Of a stretch of DNA of 64,000 bases, positions 17,950 to 26,944 are shown in pieces. The first letter of the stretch is position 1. The number at the start of each line of letters is the position of its first letter. The stretch covers positions 28,870 to 92,869 of the forward strand of contig QEVS01000011.1 in assembly GCA_003577245.1 (NCBI GenBank), given 5' to 3'. Below the pieces are notes generated by a model. It did not search any database. It worked only from the letters and a program-made list of their open reading frames with translations, and was not told where the DNA came from. Source of the stretch: a bacterium (GTDB lineage Bacteria > Chloroflexota > Dehalococcoidia > Tepidiformales > Tepidiformaceae). A program made the translations under genes and the position numbers.

Positions 17950-18120
17950 ACCGGGAAGCCCGCGCATCCGCCCCTTTCTTCGTTGTTTACGAACGCCGGG
18001 GGATGGGCAAACACCGGTAGACAGCCGGGGCGCGCCTGACTAAGGTGAGGCAAGCGCCCACAGTCACTAAGCTGCCCTGCCGCCCGTGGGCGGGCCGGGG
18101 CACAGCCTTTGGAGGGCTCC

Positions 18121-18843
18121 ATGCAGATAAGGAAAGGCCCGCGGGACCCCCGCCTGGGCGACACCGACGAGAACTACACCGAAGACACGGAGCGCGGGCT
18201 CGATGCGATCCCGGACTTCTCCAGCGAGCCGCCCCGGCCATCGTGGCGCCGGGAGCCGCTGACCGCGCCGAGGGCCGAGCGTACTGTCCCGCCGCTCACA
18301 GCGGAACTCGATACCCCCCAGATCACGCCTGCGCCCGCAGCGCCGGTCGCGCCTGCTCCAACGGGGGAGAGCACGATTGATGCGCATTCGAGCTTTAATG
18401 GACGCTTTGAGACGGACAGTGACCTCCGGGTGCTGGGCCGCGTCTCGGGCGAGGTGAACTGCCGCGGCCAACTCACCATCGAACGGGATGCGGCAGCGAA
18501 CGCGAAGGTCCAGGCGCGCGACATCATCGTGCGAGGCCGGATTGAGGGCGACATCACCTGCTCGGGGAAGCTGGAAATCGAAGCGAGCGCTGTTGTGAGT
18601 GGCAAAGTCCACACCGCCACGCTTGTCGTGCATGAAGGCGGATTGCTGTCCGGAACGGTGGAGACCACTTCGGCAACTGCTCCAAAGGCCGCGAAGCGCG
18701 ACACCGCCGTTCCCGAGAGTGAGGCCGCCAGCGAACCGGCGCCGGCGCCGCGAGCTTCACGCGGGCGCGACCTGCCTTCCTTCGCACTTGTGTCGTCGGA
18801 GGAACGGACAGCCTCTACGAAGACTCCCGCAACGGCGCGTTAG
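18121..18843 (+). CDS. Bactofilin family cytoskeletal protein
   Basis: About 240 residues. A long disordered, proline-rich N-terminus is followed by the bactofilin (DUF583) beta-helix: STIDAHSSFNGRFETDSDLRVLG, then repeating short strands such as GEVNCRGQLTIERDAA and GDITCSGKLEIEASAV, ending in VVHEGGLLSGTVE. The C-terminal tail is again disordered. Bactofilins polymerise without nucleotide and organise cell shape, wall synthesis or polar structures. The start is ATG 18121 with GGAGG eight nt upstream; an in-frame TTG at 18109 contains that ribosome site and is rejected. Confidence 0.9.
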   Translation: MQIRKGPRDPRLGDTDENYTEDTERGLDAIPDFSSEPPRPSWRREPLTAPRAERTVPPLTAELDTPQITPAPAAPVAPAPTGESTIDAHSSFNGRFETDSDLRVLGRVSGEVNCRGQLTIERDAAANAKVQARDIIVRGRIEGDITCSGKLEIEASAVVSGKVHTATLVVHEGGLLSGTVETTSATAPKAAKRDTAVPESEAASEPAPAPRASRGRDLPSFALVSSEERTASTKTPATAR

Positions 18844-18850
18844 GGCTGCC

Positions 18851-18867
18851 GGGCGCCCTCAGCGCCC
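18851..18867. terminator. Short hairpin between convergent bactofilin and hydratase genes
   Basis: GGGCGC, loop CCTCA, GCGCCC, placed between the two converging stops and overlapping the stop of the hydratase. It may terminate from either side, but no T-run adjoins. Confidence 0.3.
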
Positions 18868-19674
18868 CTTCCATTCCGGCTGACGGCGCTCCAGGAAGGC
18901 GGCGATGCCTTCCTGGAGGTCTTCGCTCTCCAGCAGGTCGTTCAGCACACGGGTGCACTCAAGAAGCGAAGCTTCAAGGTCCTGGCTGAGCCCGCGCCAG
19001 GCGAGCCGCTTGAGGTGGGCGGCGGAAAGGGGCGCACTGCGCGCGAGCTTCGTGGCAAGCTCTAATGTGAACTTCTCCAGCTCAGCCTGGGCCACAAGGT
19101 GGGTGAAGATACCCAGCTCCCGGGCGCGCTGCGCCGAGAGCACCTCGCCGCTGTAAAGGATCTCCAGCGCGTGGTCGAGCCCTACGAGCCTGGGCAGCAG
19201 GAAGGGGCCGGCGCCCGTATCGGGCACCAGGGAGCGCTGGGAAAAGACCCACCCTATGCGGGCGTTTTCGCTTGCCACGCGGAGGTCGCAATGCAGCGTG
19301 AGCTCCGCGCCCCAGCCAACGGCCGGGCCATTGATCATGGCAATCACCGGCTTGGGAATGGCAGTCATCTCCCACGGCGCCGCTTCGTTCGCGTAGGTGC
19401 GCGGTCCACCACCGGGAGGGACATTGCGTGCCTGGCCGAGGCCGCCGCGGCCTTCCTCGTCATTTACCAGCTCCGCGCCGGCGCAGAATGCCCGCCCGGC
19501 CCCGGTAACGACTACCGCACGGATGGAATCATCGTCCCGGCAGCGGCGCACGTGTGCGTCGAGCTCACGGTGCATGGCCGGCGTGCAGGCATTCAACCTC
19601 TCGGGCCGGTTGAGCGTGATCTTCGCGATCCCCGGGTCAAGGACTTCAAGCTGGCAGTACGTTCCTTCGGGCAC
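18859..19674 (-). CDS. Enoyl-CoA hydratase/isomerase (crotonase) family
   Basis: 271 residues. Crotonase-fold motifs: ITLNRPERLNACTPAM, VVVTGAGRAFCAGAEL (oxyanion hole), and IAMINGPAVGWGAELTLHCDL (second oxyanion loop). The two catalytic glutamates of mitochondrial hydratase lie in this last region; here only GAELTLHCD is present, and the second position around RIGWVFSQRSLVPDTG is replaced by Asp, so hydratase activity as such is uncertain and isomerase or another CoA chemistry is possible. The GTG start follows AGGAGGATTGC. It converges with the bactofilin gene. Confidence 0.88.
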   Translation of the reverse strand: MPEGTYCQLEVLDPGIAKITLNRPERLNACTPAMHRELDAHVRRCRDDDSIRAVVVTGAGRAFCAGAELVNDEEGRGGLGQARNVPPGGGPRTYANEAAPWEMTAIPKPVIAMINGPAVGWGAELTLHCDLRVASENARIGWVFSQRSLVPDTGAGPFLLPRLVGLDHALEILYSGEVLSAQRARELGIFTHLVAQAELEKFTLELATKLARSAPLSAAHLKRLAWRGLSQDLEASLLECTRVLNDLLESEDLQEGIAAFLERRQPEWKGR

Positions 19675-19766
19675 GCAATCCTCCTGGGGTGTGGTCGCGG
19701 TCGGGCCACAAACAGTTCGTCCGCCAGTATCGGCGGACGAACGCGAGGCGACAGAGCGAGCGAATC

Positions 19767-20024
19767 CTACCGGGAAGGCTCGAAATAGACGGCGCCTTCG
19801 ACAACCCAGGTGCGGATTGCGACGCCCTTGCGCCGGGCGGCACGGCTGAGGCGAAGTGCGATGCCGCGAGCCGACTCGCCGGCCTCTGGTTCAAGCTTCC
19901 CGGCCTCCCCCTTCTTCACGCTTGCAACGTGATCTTCGTATTCCTGCATACGTGCTTTCAATCGGCCCGTCTGCCGGACAGGATTAGGGGCCTTATCCCG
20001 GGCCATCTTGGTGAACCTGGCCAA
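19767..20024 (-). CDS. Small basic protein of unknown function
   Basis: 85 residues starting at TTG with AGGAG eight nt upstream. Sequence features: a basic N-terminus (RFTKMARDKAPN), a predicted helix (LKARMQEYEDHVASVKKGEAGKL is helical and charged), then RGIALRLSRAARRKG and a C-terminal strand pair VAIRTWVVEGAVYFEP. Size and charge suggest a nucleic-acid- or protein-binding role but I do not recognise it. An inverted repeat upstream (20049-20076) may regulate it. An alternative start is the ATG seven codons later. Confidence 0.6.
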   Translation of the reverse strand: MARFTKMARDKAPNPVRQTGRLKARMQEYEDHVASVKKGEAGKLEPEAGESARGIALRLSRAARRKGVAIRTWVVEGAVYFEPSR

Positions 20025-20048
20025 TGTTCTTGCTCCTCTCCATGGGCG

Positions 20049-20076
20049 ATGTGACAGGTTACTCGTGACGTCACAT
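20049..20076. promoter_or_regulatory. Inverted repeats upstream of the small basic protein gene
   Basis: ATGTGAC (20049-20055) is mirrored by GTCACAT (20070-20076), and the inner GTGACGTCAC (20065-20074) is a perfect 10-bp palindrome. A site of this form 25-50 nt upstream of a start codon is a plausible operator; regulator unknown. Confidence 0.4.
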
Positions 20077-20180
20077 TCGCCGGGTACAGGAAGTATAGGC
20101 GATGGCGCTGAACAGTTGAAGAGGGCACCGGGTATTACCGGGGCTCAGTTTGGCCGGAACGGAGATCATTACCCTGGCTG

Positions 20181-20693
20181 TTAGCGTTTTTCTTTCAGGC
20201 CGCCAGTGCTGGCGCGTATCGAATCGAGGAATGCGCTCAACTGGTGATCGAGCCGCGTGAGGACTCCAAGCGCGTACTCGTCGGCGTCCTCCATCTCGGT
20301 TCTGCCCGCGTTTGCTGCCTCGCTGAGGTGGGCCGCAGCAGTGGCGTCGGCATCGGCGATCACATCACGAGCACGCGCTTCCGCTTCGCGAAGCATGGCG
20401 TGACTGCGCTCCTGGGCTTCGCGGAGAATCGACGCTTCGTTGAGACGCCGCGTACGTTCTTCTTCTGTTGCCCGTGCCAGGCGGCGGGCCTGCTCGTGCG
20501 CTTCGCCGATGACCTGGTCGCGCATCTCGATTATCTGTGCGGCCTCGCGCAGGTCGGCAGGAATGGCGAGGCGCATCTGATCGATTATGTCCAGCATGCG
20601 CTTCCGGTCGACCACCAGGTTGCCGCCCACGGGGAGCCGCCTCGCTTGCACAACGAGTTCTTCGAGGCTGTTGATAAGGTCGAGGATTTCCAC
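20181..20693 (-). CDS. DivIVA/SepIVA-like coiled-coil protein
   Basis: 170 residues. The N-terminus (LINSLEELVVQARRLPVGGNLVV, then DRKRMLDIIDQMRLAIPADL) matches the region conserved in proteins encoded beside coaD in actinobacteria and relatives; mycobacterial SepIVA, a septal protein with a DivIVA-type domain, sits at that locus. A long coiled coil follows (residues about 50-140, rich in Ala, Glu, Arg), as in DivIVA. GTG start with GAGGG four nt upstream. It lies 27 nt after coaD in the same operon. A role in growth or division is inferred from synteny and coiled-coil form only. Confidence 0.75.
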   Translation of the reverse strand: MEILDLINSLEELVVQARRLPVGGNLVVDRKRMLDIIDQMRLAIPADLREAAQIIEMRDQVIGEAHEQARRLARATEEERTRRLNEASILREAQERSHAMLREAEARARDVIADADATAAAHLSEAANAGRTEMEDADEYALGVLTRLDHQLSAFLDSIRASTGGLKEKR

Positions 20694-20720
20694 GTGACCC
20701 TCGCGGGCGGGTGCCTTTCG

Positions 20721-21200
20721 CTACTGTTCCAGCTTCTCGCGAATGGCATCGCGAACGTGCGGTGGCACAAGGTCAGCCACGTCGTAGCCGAGCTTGGAAA
20801 CCTCACGGATGCGGCTGGCGCTGATGTAAAGGAAGTCCTGGTTGGCCATCAGGTACACCGACTCCAGGTGGGGGGCCATCTTGCGGTTCATGAGAGCCAT
20901 ATCGAACTCCGCCTCGAAGTCGCTGACGGCGCGAATTCCGCGAACGATTGCGACGGCACCCTTGCGCCGGGCGAATTCCACCGTCATCTCGTCGAAACCT
21001 TCCACTTCGACGTTTGGCATGTCCTGAACAGCTTTTCTGAACAGGGCTATGCGTTCATCCCAGGTGAACATTCCCTGCTTCTCCCGGCCCCTGACGACAG
21101 CGACGATGACGCGGTCAAAGAGGTGCGTCATCCTGCGCACCAGGTCCAGGTGACCATTGGTGACAGGGTCAAAACCACCCGGGAAGACTGCGATCCTCAT
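20721..21200 (-). CDS. coaD: Phosphopantetheine adenylyltransferase
   Basis: 159 residues. PGGFDPVTNGHLDLVRR holds the T/HxGH nucleotidyl-transferase motif and YISASRIREVSKLG the second signature (ISxxxxRE). It adenylates 4'-phosphopantetheine to dephospho-CoA, the penultimate step of CoA synthesis. Its ATG overlaps the rsmD stop by 4 nt (ATGA), the common rsmD-coaD coupling. Confidence 0.97.
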   Translation of the reverse strand: MRIAVFPGGFDPVTNGHLDLVRRMTHLFDRVIVAVVRGREKQGMFTWDERIALFRKAVQDMPNVEVEGFDEMTVEFARRKGAVAIVRGIRAVSDFEAEFDMALMNRKMAPHLESVYLMANQDFLYISASRIREVSKLGYDVADLVPPHVRDAIREKLEQ

Positions 21201-21757
21201 TGCCCCTCCTGGCCGGCGTAGAGCGCAATGGCGCTATCGCCGTAGATACGTCGTTCTTGCATCCACAGCCCGCCGGGCCGTTCCGGCGGATTGTACCGGC
21301 TTCCGTGTTCGTAGACGACAGTCCCCCCGGGGGCTACGAAGGGGCCGAGGGCGGCCAGGGCCTCCTCGGCGCCCTCGAAGTCATATGGGGGATCGAGAAA
21401 CACGACATTGAATTCGCCTTCGAGCGACCGCAGTGCCGCGGGGACCCGTCCCCGGATGACGCGGCCGCTCTTCGTGAAGCCTGCGCGCGCCAGGCTCTGG
21501 AGGATCGCCTGGCAGGCCGCGGGCTCGGATTCCACAAAGACCGCGGAAGCGGCGCCCCTGCTGAGCGCCTCGATTCCCAGGGCGCCGGTCCCGGCGAACA
21601 GGTCGAGCACGGCAGAGCCGCTCACCCGATCGCCAAGGATGTTGAAGATGGCCTCGCGCACAAGCCCCGAGGTGGGCCGGAGGCGATGGCCTCGCGGTTC
21701 GGCCAGGGGCAGGCCCTTTGCGGTGCCTCCCGAAATGCGGAGCCTCCCGGCAGCCAT
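21197..21757 (-). CDS. rsmD: 16S rRNA (guanine-N2)-methyltransferase
   Basis: 186 residues. The start LRISGGTAKGLPLAEP and RPTSGLVREAIFNIL are typical of RsmD; SAM is bound at VLDLFAGTGALGIEALSRGA and the catalytic motif is FLDPPYDF (DPPY). It methylates G966 of 16S rRNA in E. coli numbering. The gene couples to coaD downstream and its ATG shares one base with the stop of the upstream GH18-like gene (TGATG). Confidence 0.96.
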   Translation of the reverse strand: MAAGRLRISGGTAKGLPLAEPRGHRLRPTSGLVREAIFNILGDRVSGSAVLDLFAGTGALGIEALSRGAASAVFVESEPAACQAILQSLARAGFTKSGRVIRGRVPAALRSLEGEFNVVFLDPPYDFEGAEEALAALGPFVAPGGTVVYEHGSRYNPPERPGGLWMQERRIYGDSAIALYAGQEGQ

Positions 21758-23472
21758 CAGTTCGTGGGCGTGGCCGTCACGGTCGCGGTGGGCGTGCGGG
21801 CCTCCCGCGGCTGCACCGTCACGGCCACTTCGTTCTCAAAGTAGTAGGAACCATCGCTCAACGTGAGCTTGATCGTGTAGGTGCCCGGCTCGGCAGGAGT
21901 GGACCACTTTATGCGTCCCTTTTGGCCCGCCCTTTCGCCACCCTCGATGGTACCCTTGCTAACCGTCCACCGTGGCAGGAGGTCCGCCGGGTTAGGTTGC
22001 ATGAGAATGGGCTGCCCGCTGGTGATGAACGGGACGAGCGCCGTCCAGATGTTTCCCAGGTAGACGTCGTCGCTGGCATTCTCCACGGCCACACCCCCGA
22101 GCTTGTAGCGGGGAATCAGTTCGAGCTTGAATCCAACGCTGAAGAAGTTCTCGAGCCACACCGTCCGCGGCGTGCCCGACTTGTAGGTGAAGGCCACAGT
22201 TGCCGTTTCTGGCTGCCAGACAATGCCGCTCAGGTTCTCTTCGCGGTCGATGTTGGTCCCTACTATCTCGACCACCGAGCTGGCGACGATCTTCTCGTCG
22301 CCTCCGGCGCCGATGCTCATGCGGGTGGCGCGCGCCATTGCGTCCGAGAGGCGAAGGGTTTCGATGCCATCGACGGTCTTCACAGTCGCGTATGGGGTTA
22401 CGGTCAGGAGCAGCTTGCTCGGTTTCACGAGACTGGCGAGGTGTTCAAGGACCCGCGGCATGTCGTTCCGGTAGCTCGACTGGTCGCGGAGGGGGGAGAT
22501 GGCAAGCACATCGGCCGCCTTGCCGAGCTCGGCCCAGTCGTACGCTCCTTCGTCAACCCGTCCCTGCACGACTATGGGCGATGGGATGGTGAGAGTGAGC
22601 AGCTTGTTCTGGCTGTGCAGGCGCTGACCCAGCTCCGAGATGAAAAGGGCGAAAGCGGTGCGCTGGTCGGCTGGCAGGTCCATGTAGGCGATGTTGATCC
22701 CGCCCAGCTTCTTCTCGTTGACCAGGTTCACGATCTGGAGGACGTGGTTCGACCGGGTTGCAGCATCGCCAAGGATTGAAACGACAGTCGGGATGGCGCC
22801 TTTATCACCCGCCTTCACGGAGATGACCGGGTAGAAGGCAAACGAGCCATCGCTGGTAATCCCGCTGAGCTCGCCCGTGACGGTGCCGTCGGCCGCCGGC
22901 GCGAAATCGAAGGTGTGCACCAGCGTCACACGCCCCACGGCATCGCGGTGGAGGGGGGCATTGTGTGGCAGGTAGGCTGCCACGTGCCCAGAGGGCAGGA
23001 GCCTGCGCATCACGGCAATGATCGCGGGGGTTTCCTGCAGGGTGGCGGAGGCCATCTTGCCCTGGGGATCGAGAATGGCTGGTGCAAGCGTCTCCCAGCT
23101 GCTCGTGCTGGCGACATACTGGTAGAAGCTCAGGTTGCGCTGATCGGTGGTGGCGCTCTTCAGCGGAAGCTGGACGAGCGCGTTGGAATTGTCGGGCGCG
23201 GCGGCCTTCTTCGCGTTAAGCTCGAAAACCTTGCTCACAAGCTCGTAGCCCTCGGGCGCCGAGAACTTCTGGCCCGATGCGCAGTAGTCGGTGTCGCAAC
23301 CGCCCCCGCCGCAGACTCGCGAGTAAGCGAAGAAGGCGAGCACGGCAAGCCCAATGAGGATTCCGCCGAGCACGAGCGGCCGCCCGGGGCCCGATCGCGG
23401 TGAGCCCCCGTAGAGCCCGCCGTGGGAAGATCCGCCCCAGGGCAGACGCCCGCTCGAAGAGCGGCGGTTCAT
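21757..23472 (-). CDS. Membrane-anchored GH18-like (chitinase-fold) protein, probably non-catalytic
   Basis: About 571 residues. Short Gly/Ser-rich cytoplasmic N-terminus, one membrane helix (about 34-54, VLGGILIGLAVLAFFAY), a Cys-rich stretch, and a large extracytoplasmic domain. The middle (NLVNEKKLGGINIAYMDLP, then AFALFISELGQRLHSQNKLL) matches the GH18 barrel strand that normally carries DGxDxDxE, but the catalytic Glu is absent (GGINIAYMD), so sugar hydrolysis seems unlikely; such domains bind wall glycans in spore proteins. The C-terminus (SDGSYYFENEVAVTV) is Ig/PKD-like and ends in a Thr/Pro tail. GTG at 23478 is an alternative start. The gene lies 27 nt after htrA and overlaps rsmD by one base. 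Confidence 0.75.
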   Translation of the reverse strand: MNRRSSSGRLPWGGSSHGGLYGGSPRSGPGRPLVLGGILIGLAVLAFFAYSRVCGGGGCDTDYCASGQKFSAPEGYELVSKVFELNAKKAAAPDNSNALVQLPLKSATTDQRNLSFYQYVASTSSWETLAPAILDPQGKMASATLQETPAIIAVMRRLLPSGHVAAYLPHNAPLHRDAVGRVTLVHTFDFAPAADGTVTGELSGITSDGSFAFYPVISVKAGDKGAIPTVVSILGDAATRSNHVLQIVNLVNEKKLGGINIAYMDLPADQRTAFALFISELGQRLHSQNKLLTLTIPSPIVVQGRVDEGAYDWAELGKAADVLAISPLRDQSSYRNDMPRVLEHLASLVKPSKLLLTVTPYATVKTVDGIETLRLSDAMARATRMSIGAGGDEKIVASSVVEIVGTNIDREENLSGIVWQPETATVAFTYKSGTPRTVWLENFFSVGFKLELIPRYKLGGVAVENASDDVYLGNIWTALVPFITSGQPILMQPNPADLLPRWTVSKGTIEGGERAGQKGRIKWSTPAEPGTYTIKLTLSDGSYYFENEVAVTVQPREARTPTATVTATPTN

Positions 23473-23505
23473 TTGCACCCGGCCGGAGCCAACCGGGGGA
23501 GCAGG

Positions 23506-24810
23506 CTATTGACGTTTAGCAAGGCGAACCTCGGTCTCGATTATCAGGCCACCACGGTTGAGGACAACCTTAGCGACCTCGCCCGGTTCGTACTCCTGGA
23601 GGACGTTGAGCAACGGATTCTGCCTCGTTATCGCCCTGTCGCCAAGCATCGTCACGATGTCTCCCGCTCTGATCCCGGCCCCGGCCGCAACCCCTCCCGC
23701 CGGGACGGATGCCACCAGCGCCCCTTCGTCAAGCGCCAGCCGGGGCAACCGTGCGAGCGTCTCGGGCATCAGGTCAATGTGCTCGAACCCGATTGAGGGA
23801 CGCGTAATGGGCCCGCCCGCGGCAACGATACGCGCGGCTATGTCCATGACGCGGTCCGCGGGCAGGGCGAAGGCAACCCCTTCCACCTCCTGGCCCGTTT
23901 CGGTGAGGCGGATAACTGAAGTCGGCATCCCCACGAGCTGGCCCTTGAGGTTCACCAGCGCCCCGCCGCTGTTTCCATGGTTCACCGCGGCGTCGGTCTG
24001 GATGAAGTCGCGGTGAACCACGCCGTCGTAATAGCGGACACGTTTGACCCCGCTGACAATGCCCACGGTAACGGAACCCTGGAATTCCGAGAGGGTCTCG
24101 CCGATGGCGAGCACCGTGTCGCCGGGTACGAGGGCATCGGAGTCACCGGGTTCGATGGGCGTGAGCCCTCCCGGGCTGACCTGGAGCACGGCAACATCGG
24201 TAAACGGGTAGTCGTGCGCAAGCAGGAGAGCCTGCCTCTCCGTGCCGTCGGGAAGTACGACCTTGAGCGACTCCGTGCCCATGACCACGTGGGCATTGGT
24301 GACGATGTGCCCCTGCTGGTCCATGACCACGCCGCTCCCAACGTCGCGCTGGAGCCCGCCGGCAACGCGACGGAAGCTCTCAATTCGAACGACGCTCTCC
24401 CGGCCTCGCGCGGCGGCGGCCGAGATTGCGCTCGTCACCTCCAAGCGTGTAATCGCCGGGACCGGGGTCTCCTGTGCCCCGGGGTTCGAAGCGGGCGTGC
24501 TCGAATCGCCGTGCACGAGCAGCCAGACAAGCAGCCCCGCAAGCAGCCCGCCGGCCAGGCCCCCGGCCAGGGCGGCAAGGGCGAAGCCGGCCCGGCCCGG
24601 ACGCATTGCCGGAGGAACCGGGGAGGGCAGAGTGATCCCGCCTTCCGGCATGCCCGGATCCGTGACCGGCGCGGGCGACGCCTCCGGGGAGGGCACCTCG
24701 GGCGGTTGGCCGCTCGGAGGCGCTTCTGGCGGCCGGAACCAGTCGAGGCCGTCAGTGGCCCTTCGCTGCGGGAAGCCCCCTTCGCCGGACGTCTCCAAGC
24801 CCTGCCTCAC
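23506..24810 (-). CDS. HtrA/DegP-type S1C serine protease with PDZ domain
   Basis: 434 residues. Pro-rich cytoplasmic tail, one membrane helix (about 75-99), then a trypsin-like domain with an intact triad: His in IVTNAHVVMG, Asp in FTDVAVLQV and Ser in NHGNSGGALVNL. One PDZ domain follows (VASVPAGGVAAGAGIRAGDIV). It is an envelope quality-control protease anchored by its N-terminus, like HtrA of Gram-positives. The start is GTG at 24810 (an overlapping ATG is closed by an immediate TGA). It diverges from greA, sharing a 110-bp control region. Confidence 0.95.
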   Translation of the reverse strand: MRQGLETSGEGGFPQRRATDGLDWFRPPEAPPSGQPPEVPSPEASPAPVTDPGMPEGGITLPSPVPPAMRPGRAGFALAALAGGLAGGLLAGLLVWLLVHGDSSTPASNPGAQETPVPAITRLEVTSAISAAAARGRESVVRIESFRRVAGGLQRDVGSGVVMDQQGHIVTNAHVVMGTESLKVVLPDGTERQALLLAHDYPFTDVAVLQVSPGGLTPIEPGDSDALVPGDTVLAIGETLSEFQGSVTVGIVSGVKRVRYYDGVVHRDFIQTDAAVNHGNSGGALVNLKGQLVGMPTSVIRLTETGQEVEGVAFALPADRVMDIAARIVAAGGPITRPSIGFEHIDLMPETLARLPRLALDEGALVASVPAGGVAAGAGIRAGDIVTMLGDRAITRQNPLLNVLQEYEPGEVAKVVLNRGGLIIETEVRLAKRQ

Positions 24811-24822
24811 ATTAGCGTTTCA

Positions 24823-24852
24823 TTGCGGGCGGCGCTTGCGCGCGGGTATACT
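24823..24852 (+). promoter_or_regulatory. Predicted sigma-70-type promoter of greA
   Basis: TTGCGG (24823-24828), 18-bp spacer, TATACT (24847-24852). Transcription would start near 24859, about 60 nt before the greA start. Confidence 0.6.
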
Positions 24853-24920
24853 GGGCCCGACTGAGGCGAAGCGCGCCCCAGTCTCTTTTTTCGGCCGCCA
24901 GCACAACACTAGGGTACGAC

Positions 24921-25388
24921 ATGACGGACAAGCCGGTTCCCCTGACGCGTGAAGGAAAGGCAAAGCTCGAGACCGAGCTGGATGAGCTCCGCGTGGCCCG
25001 AAAGGCGATCGCAGAGCGGATCCACAACGCCCAGGAGCTCGGCAGCAGCCAGGCCGATGCCGAGTATGAGGACGCCAAGCAGGAACAGGGGCGCACCGAA
25101 GGGCGCATCCTCGAGCTTGAGGACATCATCCGGCGCAGCATCATCATCGATGAGACCTCGGCGCACCACGCGAACCGGGTAGTCGTCGGCAGCGGTGTTG
25201 AGGTCGAGCAGGACGGCCAACGGCGCCATTACCAGATAGTCGGCGTTCCCGAGGCTGACCCCACAAAGGGCAAGATCTCAAACGAATCCCCGGTCGGCAC
25301 GGCGCTGCTCGGCAAGGCGGTGGGCGATTCGGTGGACGTGAACGTGCCCCGGGGCGTAATCAAGGTGAAGATCCTGAAGATAGACTAG
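24921..25388 (+). CDS. greA: Transcription elongation factor GreA
   Basis: 155 residues, standard length. N-terminal coiled-coil finger PLTREGKAKLETELDEL with EYEDAKQEQ at its acidic tip (the Asp/Glu that enters the RNA polymerase channel), then the C-terminal FKBP-like domain ending ISNESPVGTALLGKAVGDSVDV. It rescues backtracked polymerase by stimulating RNA cleavage. A strong terminator hairpin follows. Confidence 0.97.
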   Translation: MTDKPVPLTREGKAKLETELDELRVARKAIAERIHNAQELGSSQADAEYEDAKQEQGRTEGRILELEDIIRRSIIIDETSAHHANRVVVGSGVEVEQDGQRRHYQIVGVPEADPTKGKISNESPVGTALLGKAVGDSVDVNVPRGVIKVKILKID

Positions 25389-25414
25389 AGACGCCCGCCC
25401 CTGCGCAGCGTCAC

Positions 25415-25437
25415 GGGCCGCCGGGGGGCGGCCCTTT
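25415..25437 (+). terminator. Rho-independent-type terminator after greA
   Basis: GGGCCGCC, loop GGGG, GGCGGCCC: a perfect 8-bp stem followed by TTT. It lies 27 nt after the greA stop and 25 nt before lysS. Confidence 0.7.
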
Positions 25438-25461
25438 CCATTACCGGCGGGAGGCCAACCA

Positions 25462-26937
25462 GTGGATGAACTAACGGCCCAGCGGCTGGCGAAGCTGCAG
25501 CAGCTTCGCGCCAACGGCATGGACCCCTACCCGCCGCGCGTGACTCGCTCCCACTCCGCGGCAGAGGCTACGGCCATCGCCGAGTCTCTGCCCGCTGATT
25601 CCACCGAGGCTTTGGCCGGCCCGGTCGACATCGCCGGCCGCGTGGTGGCGAGACGCGACATGGGCAAGGCGACATTCGTCGACCTCCAGGACGGCAGCGG
25701 CCGGATCCAGGTGCTGTTGCGCCAGAACCAGCTCGGCGATGAGCTGTACGACGCCCTTCGGCTGGTGGACCTGGGCGACTTCATTGGCGTGCACGGCGTT
25801 CCGATGCGGACGCGCACGGGCCAGCCCACGGTGGGAGCCCGCACCTGGGCGATGCTGGCCAAGGCGCTCCACGCGCCACCGGAGAAGTATCACGGTCTCG
25901 CCGACATCGAGCTTCGTCAGCGGCGCCGGTACCTGGACCTCATGGCGAACGAGGAGACTCGCCGCACGTTCACCATCCGCAGCCAGGTGGTCTCGGCTGT
26001 GCGCCGCTTCCTGGATTCACGCGGCTTCCTTGAAGTCGAGACACCCATTCTCCAGGAAGCTGCGGGCGGCGCCGCCGCGCGCCCGTTCATCACCCACTAC
26101 AACGCCCTCGGCGAGGACCGCTTCCTGCGCATTAGCCTCGAGCTGCACCTCAAGCGCCTGGTGATCGGCGGCATGGACCGCGTCTACGAGATCGGCCGCA
26201 ACTTCCGCAACGAGGGGATGAGCGCCAAGCACAATCCCGAGTTCACCATGCTTGAGAGCTACGAAGCGTACGCCGACTACAACGGCGTCGCGCGCATGGC
26301 AGAGGAGATGGTTTCGTCCGTGGCAGGCGAGGTGCTGGGGCAGACGACGGTGCAATTCCGCGGACACGAGATTGACCTGGCGCCCCCGTGGCGGCGGCTG
26401 ACGCTGCACAACGCCCTGAAGCAGTACGGCGCGCTCGACATCGATGAGTTCGGCACGGCCGAGAAGCTCCGGTCCGAACTGGAACGCCGCGGCCTGAGCG
26501 TCCACCCGGGCCTCGGCTGGGGCAAGCTTGTGGACGAAGCGATGTCGCATTATGTCGAACCGAACCTCGTCCAGCCAACCATCCTGCTGGACTACCCGGT
26601 CGAGCTTTCGCCGCTGGCGAAGCGCAAGCCTGGCAACCCGAAGCTGGTGGAGCGCTTCGAGGCGTTCATCGGCGGCTTCGAATGCGGCAATGCTTACACC
26701 GAGCTGAACGACCCGCTCGACCAGCGGGCACGGTTTGAAGAGCAGCTGAAGCTCCGCGAGGCGGGTGACGAGGAGGTAGAACTGGTCGACGACGACTTCC
26801 TCTTCGCGCTCGAACACGGCATGCCCCCGTGCGGGGGGTTCGGCATGGGGATAGACCGGCTTGTGATGCTGCTCACGGGCCAGTCAACAATTCGAGAAGT
26901 CATCCTCTTTCCGCAACACAAGACAGTGAAGGACTGA
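25462..26937 (+). CDS. lysS: Lysyl-tRNA synthetase, class II
   Basis: 491 residues. OB-fold anticodon domain ([26 protein letters not shown]), motif 1 around [23 protein letters not shown], motif 2 [20 protein letters not shown], and motif 3 [15 protein letters not shown]. It charges tRNA-Lys. The GTG start follows GGGAGG with 7-nt spacing. It leads a lysS-Nudix-serS group with 7-nt and overlapping junctions. Confidence 0.97.
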   Translation: MDELTAQRLAKLQQLRANGMDPYPPRVTRSHSAAEATAIAESLPADSTEALAGPVDIAGRVVARRDMGKATFVDLQDGSGRIQVLLRQNQLGDELYDALRLVDLGDFIGVHGVPMRTRTGQPTVGARTWAMLAKALHAPPEKYHGLADIELRQRRRYLDLMANEETRRTFTIRSQVVSAVRRFLDSRGFLEVETPILQEAAGGAAARPFITHYNALGEDRFLRISLELHLKRLVIGGMDRVYEIGRNFRNEGMSAKHNPEFTMLESYEAYADYNGVARMAEEMVSSVAGEVLGQTTVQFRGHEIDLAPPWRRLTLHNALKQYGALDIDEFGTAEKLRSELERRGLSVHPGLGWGKLVDEAMSHYVEPNLVQPTILLDYPVELSPLAKRKPGNPKLVERFEAFIGGFECGNAYTELNDPLDQRARFEEQLKLREAGDEEVELVDDDFLFALEHGMPPCGGFGMGIDRLVMLLTGQSTIREVILFPQHKTVKD

Positions 26938-26944
26938 GACCAGC

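Noticed and set aside
18109..18120. TTG start for the bactofilin gene
   Set aside because: The TTG is part of the TTGGAGG ribosome site; ATG 18121 has correct spacing.
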